From the NCBI RefSeq assembly GCF_023078275.1, contig NC_062971.1, forward strand, positions 4,960,001-5,024,000: a DNA stretch of 64,000 nucleotides. Reading direction: 5' to 3'. Positions within the stretch are counted from its first letter, which is position 1, and each line of letters begins with the position of its first letter. The position numbers were made by a program, and so were the translations under genes. The notes under the pieces are model-generated. The model was not told the DNA's origin. It ran no database searches and saw only the letters and a program-made list of their open reading frames with translations. Shown piece after piece: positions 1 through 10,598 of this stretch. This DNA comes from Leguminivora glycinivorella (Eukaryota > Arthropoda > Insecta > Lepidoptera > Tortricidae).

Positions 1-1136
1 AGTAATTTCTGCTGATTCAAACAAGACAAGACGAGACATATATGTACTTTACCTTTCAAATTATTCATTTCGTCAAAGATCTCAGGTCGGATGGATCTGT
101 AGACTGTTAATTGTAAACGTAGATTCTTTTATCAATATAATATTTACTATGACAATAAATGGAATGTGTGTTCGTAACTAGTATCAGCCTGAGAATATTC
201 ATGTCCTGCATGCCTGGCATGTCAGGCAGTCGCATCATGTTTGTGATATTGTGCCTTATTGTATCGTATTCTATACTTACTTACTGCCCGTCCGTAAAGA
301 TGAATTTTGGTAACACCCCAGTTAGATTTTTCTTATATAACTTCTCATATATGCATAATTAGTTTTAGTACTCAAATTAGCTTGTGTGTTATACTTTTAC
401 CTGTCTATTGAACTAGTAGTCTTTGTAACAGGCTAGCTTAGCATGAAAGTAAATTCCCTTTTTTTTCAAAGTATCCGATTGGTTCAATATGGCAGCATGT
501 TTTATTTAAGAAAAGTATTTTTGTCCCAACTTGACAGAACGTCGATTATACGTTTTGATTACTTATTTTGATATTTAAGTGACCAGAAGAAAAATATATA
601 ATGGTAGGAATGACAGAAATGATGATTTGAATAAATGGTAATTAAAACGGCATAGTTTTTAAGGCTGCATCAAAAGTCGAAAATATATCGGACTCCCGGA
701 CAGTACAGTAAACAAGGTTTCACGTGTTAAGACATATGCCATGTCAAGCGCGGGTTTCCGAGGAAATCGGTGCCGTTGTATACTCGTAGCTGCCGTCTAC
801 ATACTAGAACGAACGAAGTATGGAAACGGCCGGTATATGACGGTAACGATGTCCTAGGAAACCAAAGCTTCAGTCTAAATTAGGATTGATCCCTCATAGG
901 TCTGTATGCCTCCCTTTTTCTCCAACGTGAAGAAAAAGGACGGCATGTTGCCTATGATCATATTTCTATGATAAACATATAATAGTGGACTACGGCCATT
1001 AACATAGCTGCTACGGCCAACTCTCACAATTCGCTAGTCGTATCCTCGTCTATTGAACTGTCCTGGATTCTGGTGGGCCCGGTCACCGGGCCACCACGGA
1101 GCGCGGCCGCAGAGCTGAGGCTGAGTGTCTGTGTAG
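1..1136. other. Intronic sequence upstream of the first visible osa exon
   Basis: AT-rich sequence with no convincing coding potential. It is taken as intron because the next feature, at 1137, begins exactly after an acceptor-like TGTCTGTGTAG. A GC-rich stretch at about 1060-1136 leads into the exon. I see no transposon ends here. Confidence 0.4.
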
Positions 1137-1268
1137 ATGTCGGGCGGCGGGGTGAGCGGGGTGAGCGGGGTGAGCGCGGTGAGCGCGGCGAGCGGGGGCG
1201 GGATAATGAGCTCGCAGCTGGCGCGCCAGCTGGTGGCGCCGCTGCCGGCCGCGCCGCGCGCCTACCAT
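1137..1268 (+). CDS. osa: osa (ARID1) internal exon, probable
   Basis: Forty-four codons between an acceptor-like TGTCTGTGTAG and a donor GTACGA, with length divisible by three. Reading from 1137 gives a Gly/Ser/Val-rich stretch (GGGVSGVSGVSAVSAASGG) and then SSQLARQLVAPLP, ending in Tyr-His. Phase 0 on both sides fits the next exon at 3065, which is also phase 0. Low-complexity linkers between short conserved motifs are usual in the middle of Osa/ARID1. The first codon is ATG, but it follows directly on the acceptor, so I read it as internal methionine. The assignment rests on phase, GC content and position, not on a recognised domain. Confidence 0.5.
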
Positions 1269-3064
1269 GTACGACGTTTGTACCACGCACTCCACCACGC
1301 TTCCGACATTGGCGACCGGTCATCCGCACTCACGACTCCCGCAAGGGCTGTGCTCACCCTTCATCTATTGATACCTCTGTAGTACCTCTGAATGTGATGA
1401 CATATTTGGTTACGATTTCATCACAGGACCTTATCTTATTCTAAACATATTCTGCGTTATTGTTATTGCAGCGACTGTTCTTCAGGAACTACATTAAAAT
1501 CTCTCAACGCCCCAAAAAAAATTATATTTTGCTTCTGAAAAATTCGTCATAACTTGACTTCTCAAAACCCGGCACCTGACTTTATATACGATTAATCTTT
1601 TCAATAAATTTCGTATTCACTGTAAATATGAAACGATGAGACCTGTGATGATAAGTAACCGAGTAACTTCGCATACCCAGGGTGCTCCAGTGAACAATAA
1701 GATGAAGCGGTATAGCACATGTCTGCTTTAAAGTATTTTCGTCGGTCTATCGAATTGATTACAAATATAGTCGATAGACCGACGCAAATACTTTATGGCG
1801 ATCGATGTGGGACATAATCTCATCCGTGGTTTTGGCTTCATTTTATTTTATTCGATTAATACTACTAGCTAGTTTGACAAAATTCCGAGCATATCACTAT
1901 TCAATCCTTCTTTTTGTTCACTAAATTCGGCTTGCGGTACTATCAATTGGCTTTCCGGTTTGTTCAATCATCACGCCAAAACCCGTCCGTCAAAATTTAA
2001 CCAAAACATATTTAAAAAATGGAAGTAAAGGTTTAGAGTGTGTGGTGGTGGCTTTTATGATAAATCTTTGGTCACTAAATCATCTGCATGCATTAATTAC
2101 ACAGATCATGTTGGCTTTGCCGCGAGTGCAGAGCCGCTTTGTACATTGCAGCGGCTCGCTGGCACGGCCGGCGCGCTGCCGTACTTCTGAGGGTTTTCTC
2201 GCTGTTCCATACTGGCGTGGAAACTAAGGCAACTGGCTCAAATGATTATTAACTACATACTAGCCGTGCAGTATGTACATTTCTTTATGTGCATACTGCT
2301 GTCGTGAACTTTTAAAAAAGAACGAACGTTATTTGACAAAGAAAATGCTACGAAAATCTGTGGATGTTGCAGTTGAGCCTCAGTATGAGTACTAGAAACA
2401 AACGGCAGCGCGCCGCCATGCTCTTCAGATTAGCCACAAGCGTCATTATTTTTCTATAAGCGTTCACATTACGGGATCACGGCCAGAGTAATAACACCTA
2501 TTGTTGCTTTTTATATAATTCTGTTGGTAATATTTGAATTAATTGTCTGACTGAGGAATAGTTTGCTGTCGTGTCAAGTAATAAATAATGGTAAACTGAC
2601 AAATTTTAATGGAGTGAATAGTTTTGTATTGACGATTTTACGCATTATGAACGATTTATGTTTCAGTACAGACGGTTGATTTCAATTGTTTTTTTATCAG
2701 TGAATAGTCAAAATTTTACACTCTTAGATGAAGGTTCGTATGTGATTTATGTAAAAGTTTTGACTATTCAAGTGGGAAGGCTCGTAGGGTACGATCACAA
2801 CGGATCGCTCGTCGTACGAAAACGAAATCGGTCGTTTAATATAACGGAAGGTTTAATTTCACATTTGCAGGAATGGGCCCGCGCGTGATCGTATTCCAAA
2901 AGTCGGACGCATCGCACAAAAAAATCGAAGGAGGCCTCGAGACGACGGTTTTCATTAATTTCGATATCGGTATAAAATTAGCACGCGAAATGTAATAAAA
3001 CCGAGCATCTCGGGGTCCGTCCTCCCGGCTAGGGTGAAGCGTTAACACACCGATCTGTCCACAG
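1269..3064 (+). other. osa intron with a small hairpin repeat
   Basis: Non-coding by my reading. It holds a hairpin at 1730-1794. At 2870 there is an acceptor-like TTTGCAG followed by about 120 bases open in one frame; no matching donor or phase was found, so no exon is called. Confidence 0.4.
1730..1794. repeat. Short hairpin (MITE-like)
   Basis: The arms at 1730-1753 and 1771-1794 are near-perfect inverted repeats around GTCGGTCTATCGA / TCGATAGACCGAC, extended outwards by AAAGTATTT / AAATACTTT, with a 17-base spacer. It is probably a decayed miniature element inside the osa intron. Confidence 0.6.
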
Positions 3065-3373
3065 TACGGGGCGGGCAAGCCAGGCATGGGGCCCGGAGCG
3101 GGCGCGGGCGCGGGCGCCGGGCCGGGTGCGGGCGCGGGCGCGGGCGCGACGGCGCCGGCGGGCGCGCCGCGGAGACACCCCGACTTCACCAAGGCGGACG
3201 GCTACGCGGCGCCGGGCGCGGCCGTGCCGGCGGGCGCACCGCCACCGGGGCCGCGCTACGCCGGCGCCTGGCCGCCCGGCCCCTTCCCGCGCCAGCCGCC
3301 GCCCGCGCAGCCCGCCTGGCGCCCGCAGCAGCCGCCGCAGCCCTGGCCGCCGCACCAGCCCTACCCGCCGCAG
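3065..3373 (+). CDS. osa: osa (ARID1) exon with the RRHPDFTK motif
   Basis: 103 codons from acceptor CTGTCCACAG to donor GTACGC, phase 0 at both ends. It encodes a Gly/Ala-rich run, then RRHPDFTKADGY, then a Pro/Gln-rich segment (PRQPPPAQPAWRPQQPPQPW). ARID1/Osa proteins carry an R-R-H-P-D-F motif in the glutamine/proline-rich region between the ARID domain and the C-terminal domain, so the motif and its order fit. The exon is very GC-rich while the flanking introns are AT-rich. The ARID domain itself would lie upstream of the window. Confidence 0.75.
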
Positions 3374-3446
3374 GTACGCCCCGCACTATCCCCTTCCGAA
3401 CCTGATACTTTCTCGATCGACGCTCACTATACTGTGACTCTACTGA

Positions 3447-3513
3447 AAAAGGGTAATAACTCAAATTGATTCAATTCGCCGAGTCGATTTGAGTTATACC
3501 CTTTTCACTAGAC
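3447..3513. repeat. Hairpin MITE fragment
   Basis: The inverted arms read roughly AAAGGGTAATAACTCAAAT and ATTTGAGTTATACCCTTT around a GCCGAGTCGA centre. The same core and its flanking TCTAGTGAAAAAGGGTATA motif recur inside the foldback repeat at 38.0-38.2 kb, so this is a dispersed family. It lies in the osa intron. Confidence 0.6.
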
Positions 3514-3886
3514 CCACAGTATTGATAATTAAACACTTCATTAGCGTTAGTTCTTAATCCAAAGAAAATAAGCTCAATTCGAAATAACAAAAGAACGTTC
3601 GAGCTGTGTGAAGTAAGGATGACGGGATTACAATAGTCAGAAACCATCGCATTATAAAATAAAACACTATTGACTAGTCTAATCGGGCGAAACGCATCTG
3701 TAGTAAAAAATGCCTTATATGATAGCGCCACAGAGTCACAATACGACGGCGATTCTCAGTATAAATTTCAAATGAAAAGTACCTAATTCCCCTTCAGAAC
3801 CCATTTGCGATGGAGAACCACATTTATTTACGATAGTGACTTCTGATATATGCCGCTTTATTCGACTTCTTTCATAGCTACACATA

Positions 3887-4235
3887 TTAAGGGTCCCCCA
3901 CATCTAACGTCTCGCGAGCGTAGCGTCGGGCCAACTGTATGAAAAAAGACGTCGCGTCGACGTCGCGCCGACGCGGCGTCAGGCTTTGCCATACAGTTGG
4001 ACCGACGCTACGCTCGCGAGACGCTAGATTTCATTTCATTTCCTTTATTATCAACCAACTTACACTAGGTAAACCAAACATGTAAGTTATAGGTTACATT
4101 ACACTAAATCACAACTCTACAGGTGCATTGAATAAAATTAACGAACTAGACAGAGCTACACAATATTACATACACTGTTTTAGTTTAAACATACCAACTT
4201 ATTATACCTAGACCTAGATGTGGGGGGACCCTTAA
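3887..4235. mobile_element. piggyBac-like MITE with TTAA ends and an internal hairpin
   Basis: TTAA at 3887 and again at 4232 bracket inverted termini TTAAGGGTCCCCCACATCTA and its near complement. Inside the left half is a second, strong inverted repeat: arms at about 3904-3942 and 3990-4026, both containing GACGCTACGCTCGCGAGACG in opposite senses. TTAA target duplication with short inverted termini is the signature of piggyBac-type transposition. There is no transposase, so it is non-autonomous. It sits in the osa intron between the exons at 3065 and 4525. Confidence 0.7.
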
Positions 4236-4524
4236 ATTGAACATAGTACACGAAATCAAACCGGCATCCATTTGACACTAATCATAATTATCAACAGTGT
4301 CCGTACATTTATTTTTTAAAAAATTATCATTTAAGGTTAAATAAGTAACCCTGTTCAAAAATTCACACGTCCAAATGACATAAAACACATAACATAACTA
4401 ACATCACGTGATCATTTCATAGTATGAGCTGTTTTAGCTCTTGTAAATTGCGTATCGGCGTTTTTCTTCCCATCGCGCGCTTGGTTCAGTTCAGTCGATG
4501 GTAAAGAGCACATACTGTTTGTAG

Positions 4525-4602
4525 GGTCAGGCAGGGGCGGCGTGGGGCGGCGCGCCGCGGCCGCCGGCGGACTCCTACCCGCCCGGCGTCGTGCCCTCGC
4601 CC
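4525..4602 (+). CDS. osa: osa (ARID1) short exon
   Basis: Twenty-six codons, phase 0 to phase 0, from acceptor TGTTTGTAG to donor GTAAGT. It encodes GQAGAAWGGAPRPPADSYPP followed by GVVPSP, a Gly/Pro-rich linker typical of this part of Osa. A second usable AG lies six bases downstream, so the exon may start at 4531 without changing the frame. It joins in frame with the next exon at 4721. Confidence 0.7.
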
Positions 4603-4720
4603 GTAAGTCACCTCATCCACACATCATACTTCATTACTTAGCTTCGCCGTTGCAATACTTATACTTACCATATACTCTATCGGTGGTTTAGTTTTAAGAC
4701 TGGCCTCGTTTGTGTTGCAG

Positions 4721-6634
4721 GGTCCCCCCGGCATGAGCCTCCCGGGCGGGCAGCTGAAGCGCGAGATGACGTTCCCCGCCGAGTGCGTGGAGGCCACCGC
4801 GCCCACCGGCGAGAAGCGGCGCCGCCTCACCAAGGCCGACGTGGCGCCCGTCGACGCCTGGCGCGTCGTCATGGCGCTCAAGTCCGGCCTGCTCGCCGAG
4901 ACCTGCTGGGCGCTCGACATCCTCAACATCCTGCTCTTCGACGACAACTGCATAGGCTACTTCGGCCTCCAGCACATGCCGGGCCTGCTCGACCTGCTGC
5001 TGGAGCACTTCCACCGCGGGCTCGCGGAGGTGTTCGACGCGCCGCCGCCGCCCGACACGCCCTGGTACGCGGCGCCCGGCCCCGCCGAGCCCGAGGCGCC
5101 CGCCGAGCCCGCGCTCGCGCCGCCCGACCCCGGCGACCGCGTGCGCGTGCTCGCCTGCGAGAACTACACGCTCGCGGCGCGCCGGCGTCGCTCGCACGTC
5201 TCCTACCGCGCCGAGCCCGACGCCGCCGCCGCCGAGCTGTTCGCGCCCGAGCCGCCCGACGAGCCCGAGGACCGCCACGACGCGCTCGAGCCCTGGCAGC
5301 TGGCCGACCACGTCATGCCCTGCTTCCGCGCCGAGTTCCTGCCGCTCCCCTTCGTGCGCGTGCTGCCCGGCGAGCGCGCGCCCGAGCCGCCGGCGCCCGA
5401 GCCCGGCGCGGCGCGCCGAGCCGCGCCCGCCCACGCCGCCCGACGAGCCCGCGCCGCGCCCCGCCACGCCCGCCGAGGACCGCGACAACCTGGAGGCCGA
5501 GCCCATGGAGCTGGAGGTCGAGCGGCGCGTCACGCTCGCCGTGCGCGACCCCGCCGGCGTGCTCAAGCGGCGCCGCCTCGAGGACTACGAGGACGAGTGC
5601 TACACGCGCGACGAGCCGAGTCTCAACTAGTTAGCGAGAGCCGCGACGCTCTCGCGAAGCGCTGCATAGCGTTATCCAATATTCTGCGGGGGCTCACGTT
5701 CGTGCCGGGCAACGAGGCGGAGTTCTCGCGCTCGGGCGCGTTTCTGGCGCTGGCCGGCAAGCTGCTGCTGCTACACCACGAGCACGCGCCGCGGGCCGCG
5801 CGCGCGCGGGCGTACGAGCGCGCCGCGCGGGACGACGCCGACCAGGACGCGTGCTGCTCGTCGCTGCGCGGCGAGGGCGAGTGGTGGTGGGACGCGCTGG
5901 CGCAGCTGCGCGAGGACGCGCTCGTGGCGTGCGCCAACATCGCCGGCTCCGTGGAGCTGCAGCAGCAGCCGGAGGCGGTGGCGCGGCCGCTGCTGGACGG
6001 GCTGCTGCACTGGGCCGTGTGCCCGGCGGCCGTGGCGGGCGACGCGCCGCCGGCCGCGGCGCCGGGCTCGCCGCTGTCGCCGCGGCGACTGGCGCTGGAG
6101 GCGCTGTGCAAGCTGTGCGTGACGGACGCCAACGTGGACCTGGTGCTGGCGACGCCGCCGCGGGGCCGCATCGCGGCGCTGTGCGCGGGCCTGGCGCGGG
6201 ACCTGTGCCGGCCGGAGCGGCCGGTGGTGCGCGAGTTCGCGGTGAACCTGCTGCACTACCTGGCGGGCGCGGGCGGGCCGGCGGCGCGCGAGGTGGCGCT
6301 GCAGGCGCCCGCGGTGGCGCAGCTGGTGGCGTTCATCGAGCGCGCCGAGCAGACGGCGCTGGGCGTGGCCAACCAGCACGGCGTGGCGGCGCTGCGCGAC
6401 AACCCGGACGCGATGGGCACGTCGCTGGACATGCTGCGCCGCGCGGCCGCCACGCTGCTGCGGCTGGCGGAGCACGCGGAGAACCGCCCGCTGATCCGGC
6501 GGCACGAGCGGCGGCTGCTGTCGCTGGTCATGTCGCAGATCCTGGACCAGAAGGTGGCGCACGAGCTGGCGGACGTGCTGTACCACTGCAGCCAGCCGCG
6601 GCCCGAGGACGCGCCCGACCACCACGAACAATAG
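4721..6634 (+). CDS. osa: osa (ARID1/BAF250) last coding exon, C-terminal domain
   Basis: Osa is the ARID subunit that defines the BAP form of the Brahma (SWI/SNF) chromatin-remodelling complex in the nucleus. The exon opens after TGTGTTGCAG with GPPGMSLPGGQLKREMTFP and continues with conserved BAF250 C-terminal landmarks: KADVAPVDAWRVVMALKSGL, ALDILNILLFDD, YTRDEPSLN, LVSESRDALAKRC, FVPGNEAEFSRSG, LLLLHHEH, WWWDAL, DGLLHWAVCP and LSPRRLALEALCKL. It ends in HHEQ and a TAG at 6634. The frame is not continuous: codons before about 5400 and after about 5630 share one frame, but the conserved TRDEPSLN region (about 5418-5627) is in another frame, which meets a TAG at 5628. Two compensating single-base indels, real or from assembly, explain this. 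The whole exon is strikingly GC-rich. Confidence 0.92.
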   Translation, partial: GPPGMSLPGGQLKREMTFPAECVEATAPTGEKRRRLTKADVAPVDAWRVVMALKSGLLAETCWALDILNILLFDDNCIGYFGLQHMPGLLDLLLEHFHRGLAEVFDAPPPPDTPWYAAPGPAEPEAPAEPALAPPDPGDRVRVLACENYTLAARRRRSHVSYRAEPDAAAAELFAPEPPDEPEDRHDALEPWQLADHVMPCFRAEFLPLPFVRVLPGERAPEPPAPEPGAARRAAPAHAARRARAAPRHARRGPRQPGGRAHGAGGRAARHARRARPRRRAQAAPPRGLRGRVLHARRAESQLVSESRDALAKRCIALSNILRGLTFVPGNEAEFSRSGAFLALAGKLLLLHHEHAPRAARARAYERAARDDADQDACCSSLRGEGEWWWDALAQLREDALVACANIAGSVELQQQPEAVARPLLDGLLHWAVCPAAVAGDAPPAAAPGSPLSPRRLALEALCKLCVTDANVDLVLATPPRGRIAALCAGLARDLCRPERPVVREFAVNLLHYLAGAGGPAAREVALQAPAVAQLVAFIERAEQTALGVANQHGVAALRDNPDAMGTSLDMLRRAAATLLRLAEHAENRPLIRRHERRLLSLVMSQILDQKVAHELADVLYHCSQPRPEDAPDHHEQ

Positions 6635-6910
6635 ACGCTAGAGTGCGGTGTGTGCGTGTGGTGATGTCACATGAGACTGAGTTATACCTGTCGGTACGTG
6701 TACATATAGTGATACGGCGCTGGCCGACGATAGGCCGCGGCACCGTCTGACGTGTTAGGCTGTACAATCCGATTTTGTTATTTATGTCCACGATGATTTA
6801 TTTACAAGAATGTCAATGTGCTATAATCGATTTATATTGTTCGATTGAGAAAAGATGTATTATAACTCGTAATTTTGATTTTTATAATAAAATGGGACTT
6901 GAATCTGTTT
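6635..6910 (+). other. osa: osa 3' UTR with poly(A) signal
   Basis: Non-coding sequence after the osa stop, dropping quickly from GC-rich to AT-rich. AATAAA at 6886-6891 is the first canonical poly(A) signal downstream, so the transcript probably ends near 6905-6915. Confidence 0.6.
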
Positions 6911-7519
6911 ATTGGTTTTATGATGGAGATTTTTATACCGAGTACCTTTAGCGCCTTTGTCTATAAAAGAAATCTTAGTGGAGTGTGAGGAGCTTATGTG
7001 GGCTATAAGTTTAAATTAAGTTTAATGTGAATTATTACAATAATCTATAATATATTGAAATTGAATCTGAATTTTATTTATTTTTTGAATTGGCTTTTTT
7101 AAAATTCTGCTCACCTCAATTCAAAATTGAATATACTTTTCAAGTATATCTCAAATTATTTTTCGAAATTAGTTAATGCGTGACGAAAAGTTTTAATTCA
7201 ATTGATTTTCTGCCTTGAAATGAAATGATGTTAATATTTGAAACACACTGCCACTAAGTAGAAAATCAAATGTATGAAAACAATCTGTCAAACGCTTGAA
7301 GATTAAAAAAAGGCTCAAAAATCTAAATATATAATCCGGGTTTATTTTTCACGAGTGACTGCACTTCTGGTAATTCTAACTAGCAATTTTCGTTAAATCT
7401 TCAATGCCAAAAAAATCGTTAATTCGTTAATTACCTAACTGATCATTCATTTGACTTTTGGGATGTTGATTGTAGACAAGTAAATATAGGTTAAGATTAC
7501 AGGTACAGATTACCGCCCG

Positions 7520-7658
7520 CGAGTGCGTTTTCACATTATCCGATCAATCGGATGTAGGAAGGATATAATTATGTCAAAGGCAAAAATCAAATATGGCGCC
7601 TTTAATATTTATTTCAAAATTTATTTAACTTAATTCACAAGAACATGTGAAAACGCAG
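7520..7658. repeat. Degenerate copy of the 130-bp TTTCACATTATCCGAT MITE
   Basis: It starts GCGTTTTCACATTATCCGAT, holds a diverged core with GGCGCC, and ends ATGTGAAAACGC. The layout matches the better copies at 20954, 29627 and 57894, but the inner arms have largely lost complementarity. Confidence 0.5.
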
Positions 7659-7669
7659 TAACCTGACTA

Positions 7670-9451
7670 GTGTGTGTGTGGATTGAGTGAGCACCTTCCG
7701 AAAATAAAAAAAAATATGCTGATCATTTAGTAAAAGTTCTAAAACAATTGTAAAACGAATCTCTGAATTTGTAAAAAGATAAATCAAAAGATACAGCCAT
7801 TAACATGTGCTCACTCAGTTCTCACAAACTACCAACGAAAACAGTGAATATATTCATTTAACATATAATATTTATATACTAACATTTAGTAAAAAATAGG
7901 CCAACCTACCTCTATAAATATTAGATCACCTAGTGACGTATTAAATTTTTTACAAATAGTTTCTTATGCTCACTCAATCCACACACTTTTGAAAAGCCGA
8001 ATTTTGATGAAAAACATAAGATTTAGACCGCTATTATATGTGTATAGTTTAGTAAAAGTGAAATGGGAATTTGTAAAATACAAAACGAACCACTAACGTG
8101 TCAGGTTTTTTTATAATAAATTTTTGTAAGTGCTCACTCAGTCCACACGTTTTGAGAAAGTTAAAAATGTAAATATCTTACGATTTGTAGCACCTAAGAC
8201 ACTCGAAAGTACTTCAACATTTAGTAAAAATTTTTACTAAATATCCACCATCTAATATTTTATATATCGTTATCTGGTTTTAAAGATATTCAGACATAAC
8301 TTTTCTCATACAAATGTATCAAGTAGGGTGACCACACTATGTCGGCTCCTGATTTTCCCCACCTTCCCATTGTCATATTGAGATTGGGGAGTTTCGTTCG
8401 TTCAATTTTGATAATATTAAACTAATACCATATTAATTCTCCATCTGCAAACTGTTTTTAGGTTATGTTCTTGGCCTAGTGATGATGTGTATTGTGTAAT
8501 TTTTATCGACGTCAGGATAATAACCATATCGACATGCATGCATTAAAAAGGACATGAATAATAATTGGTAAGAAACAAAGAATATAATACTTCACTAGTA
8601 AGAAACCAGAACCTGGTAATCTAATCGCGCTAACAGATGAGCGTACCGGATTTGTAAGTGGGAGCGAGAAATAGTTATTCTTTTCTCGCTCCCACTTACA
8701 AATCCGGTAAACTATTATCAAAATTGAACGAAACTCCCCAAGCTCAATATGACAATGGGAAGGTGGGGAAAATCAGGAGCCGATATAGTGTGGTCACCCT
8801 ACTTGATACATTTGTATGAGAAAAGTTATGTCTGAATATCTTTAAAACCAGACAACGAATATAAAATATTAGATGGTGGATATTTAGTAAAAATTTTTAC
8901 TAAATGTTGAAGTACTTTCGAGTGTCTTAGGTGCTACAAATCGTAAGATATTTACATTTTTAACTTTCTCAAAACGTGTGGACTGAGTGAGCACTTACAA
9001 AAATTTATTATAAAAAACCTGACACGTTAGTGGTTCGTTTTGTATTTTACAAATTCCCATTTCACTTTTACTAAACTATACACATATAATAGCGGTCTAA
9101 ATCTTATGTTTTTCATCAAAATTCGGCTTTTCAAAAGTGTGTGGATTGAGTGAGCATAAGAAACTATTTGTAAAAAATTTAATACGTCACTAGGTGATCT
9201 AATATTTATAGAGGTAGGTTGGCCTATTTTTTACTAAATGTTAGTATAAAATATTATATGTTAAAGAATATATTCACTGTTTTCGTTGGTAGTTTGTGAG
9301 AACTGAGTGAGCACCTGTTAATGGCTGTATCTTTTGATTTATCTTTTTACAAATTCAGAGATTCGTTTTACAATTGTTTTAGAACTTTTACTAAATGATC
9401 AGCATATTTTTTTTTATTTTCGGAAGGTGCTCACTCAATCCACACACACAC
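7670..9451. mobile_element. Foldback transposon, copy 1, with 9-bp target duplication
   Basis: Long inverted arms (about 7670-8420 and 8705-9451) that are almost exact reverse complements of each other. The termini are GTGTGTGTGTGGATTGAG and its complement. ACCTGACTA occurs directly at both flanks (7661-7669 and 9452-9460), a 9-bp target duplication. Each arm contains a repeated module: the motif GCTCACTCA(A/G)TCCACAC (in two positions it varies) alternating with TTTAGTAAAA, spaced roughly 140-165 bases. The centre holds an unrelated small hairpin (about 8648-8708, CTCGCTCCCACTTACAAATC). No transposase is encoded. A 9-bp duplication with long modular inverted arms is reminiscent of Drosophila FB (foldback) elements and MULE-like transposons. 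Confidence 0.85.
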
Positions 9452-9461
9452 ACCTGACTAC

Positions 9462-9620
9462 AATCTGTTTGGAAAGAGAAGAGTCGTGGAATGTATTGGA
9501 CCCTGATTGGACCCTATACATTTCACGTATGGAGATTAGAGGTACCTCTATTCTCCCTGATTTCACGACTCCTCTCTTTCCCAACAGACTCTATATCTAT
9601 ACTAATAATGACAGGTGACG
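9462..9620. repeat. Hairpin repeat (GGAAAGAGAAGAGTCGTGGA family)
   Basis: TCTGTTTGGAAAGAGAAGAG and its complement near 9560-9585 form the arms, with GTATTGGACCCTG in the loop. A closely related hairpin at 60612-60685 has the same GTATTGGACCC loop, so this is a dispersed MITE. It sits directly against the right flank of foldback copy 1. Confidence 0.55.
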
Positions 9621-9760
9621 AGTCGAAAGATAACCAGCAGGAGCTACGATGCCACAGACAGACACACATACAGACAGACAAACTGCAACAGACAGACAGA
9701 CAGACACGTCAAACTTATAACACCCCGTCGTTTTTGCGTCGGGGGTTAAAAATACCAGTT
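9621..9760. repeat. Dispersed repeat tail with CAGACAGA run
   Basis: Contains CAGACAGACA runs followed by ATAACACCCCGTCGTTTTTG and GCGTCGGGGGTTAAAAA, a tail I associate with abundant lepidopteran repeats. No coding capacity is visible. The exact family is not assigned. Confidence 0.4.
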
Positions 9761-10598
9761 AGGGAATTGACGAATTAAGGAAACTGACGAAAATGACGAG
9801 TTAGGGAAAATTACCAGTAGTGCACTAACTCGTGTGCGTGTGGATTGAGTGAGCGCCTTCCGAAAATAAAAAAAAATATGCTGATCATTTAGTAAAAGTT
9901 CTAAAACAATTGTAAAACGAATCTCTGAATTTGTAAAAAGATAAATCAAAAGATACAGTCATTAACATGTGCTCACTCAGTTCTCACAAACTACCAACGA
10001 AAACAGTGAATGTATTCATTTAACATATAATATTTATATACTAACATTTAGTAAAAAATATGCCAACCTACCTCTATAAATTTTAGATCACCTAGTTACG
10101 TATTTAATTTTTTACAAATAGTTTCTTATGCTCACTCAATCCTCACACTTTTGAAAAGCCGAATTTTGATGAAAAACATAAGATTTAGACCGCTATTATA
10201 TGTGTATAGTTTAGTAAAAGTGAAATGGGAATTTGTAAAATACAAAACGAACCACTAACGTGTCAGGTTTTTTTATAATAAATTTTTGTAAGTGCTCACT
10301 CATTCCACACGTTTTGAGAAAGTTGAAAATGTAAATATCTTAAGATTTGTAGCACCACAGACACTCGAAAGTACTTCAACATTTAGTAAAAATTTTTACT
10401 AAATATCCGCCATCTAATATTTTATATTCGTTGTCTGGTTTTAAAGATATTCAGACATACTTTTCTCATACAAATGTATCATGTAGGGTGACCACACTAT
10501 GTCCCCTCCTGATTTTCTCCGCCTTCTCATTGTCATATTGAGATTGGGGAGTTTCGTTCAATTTTGATAATAGTTTATATTAAACTAATACCATATTA

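Noticed and set aside
1024..1444. Several overlapping ORFs on both strands around the first osa exon
   Set aside because: All share the same GC-rich repeat of GTGAGCGGG. Only the frame bounded by splice sites and in phase with the next exon was kept.
2836..3464. Minus-strand and out-of-frame ORFs over the osa exon at 3065
   Set aside because: Shadows of a Gly/Pro/Ala-rich exon. The plus frame with RRHPDFTK is the conserved one.
4694..6631. Long open frames on both strands over the osa last exon (for example minus 4694-5566, minus 5771-6631, plus 4783-5634, plus 5851-6750)
   Set aside because: The exon is so GC-rich that stops are rare in all frames. Only the conserved Osa reading shows known motifs; the others are Arg/Ala/Gly-rich shadows.
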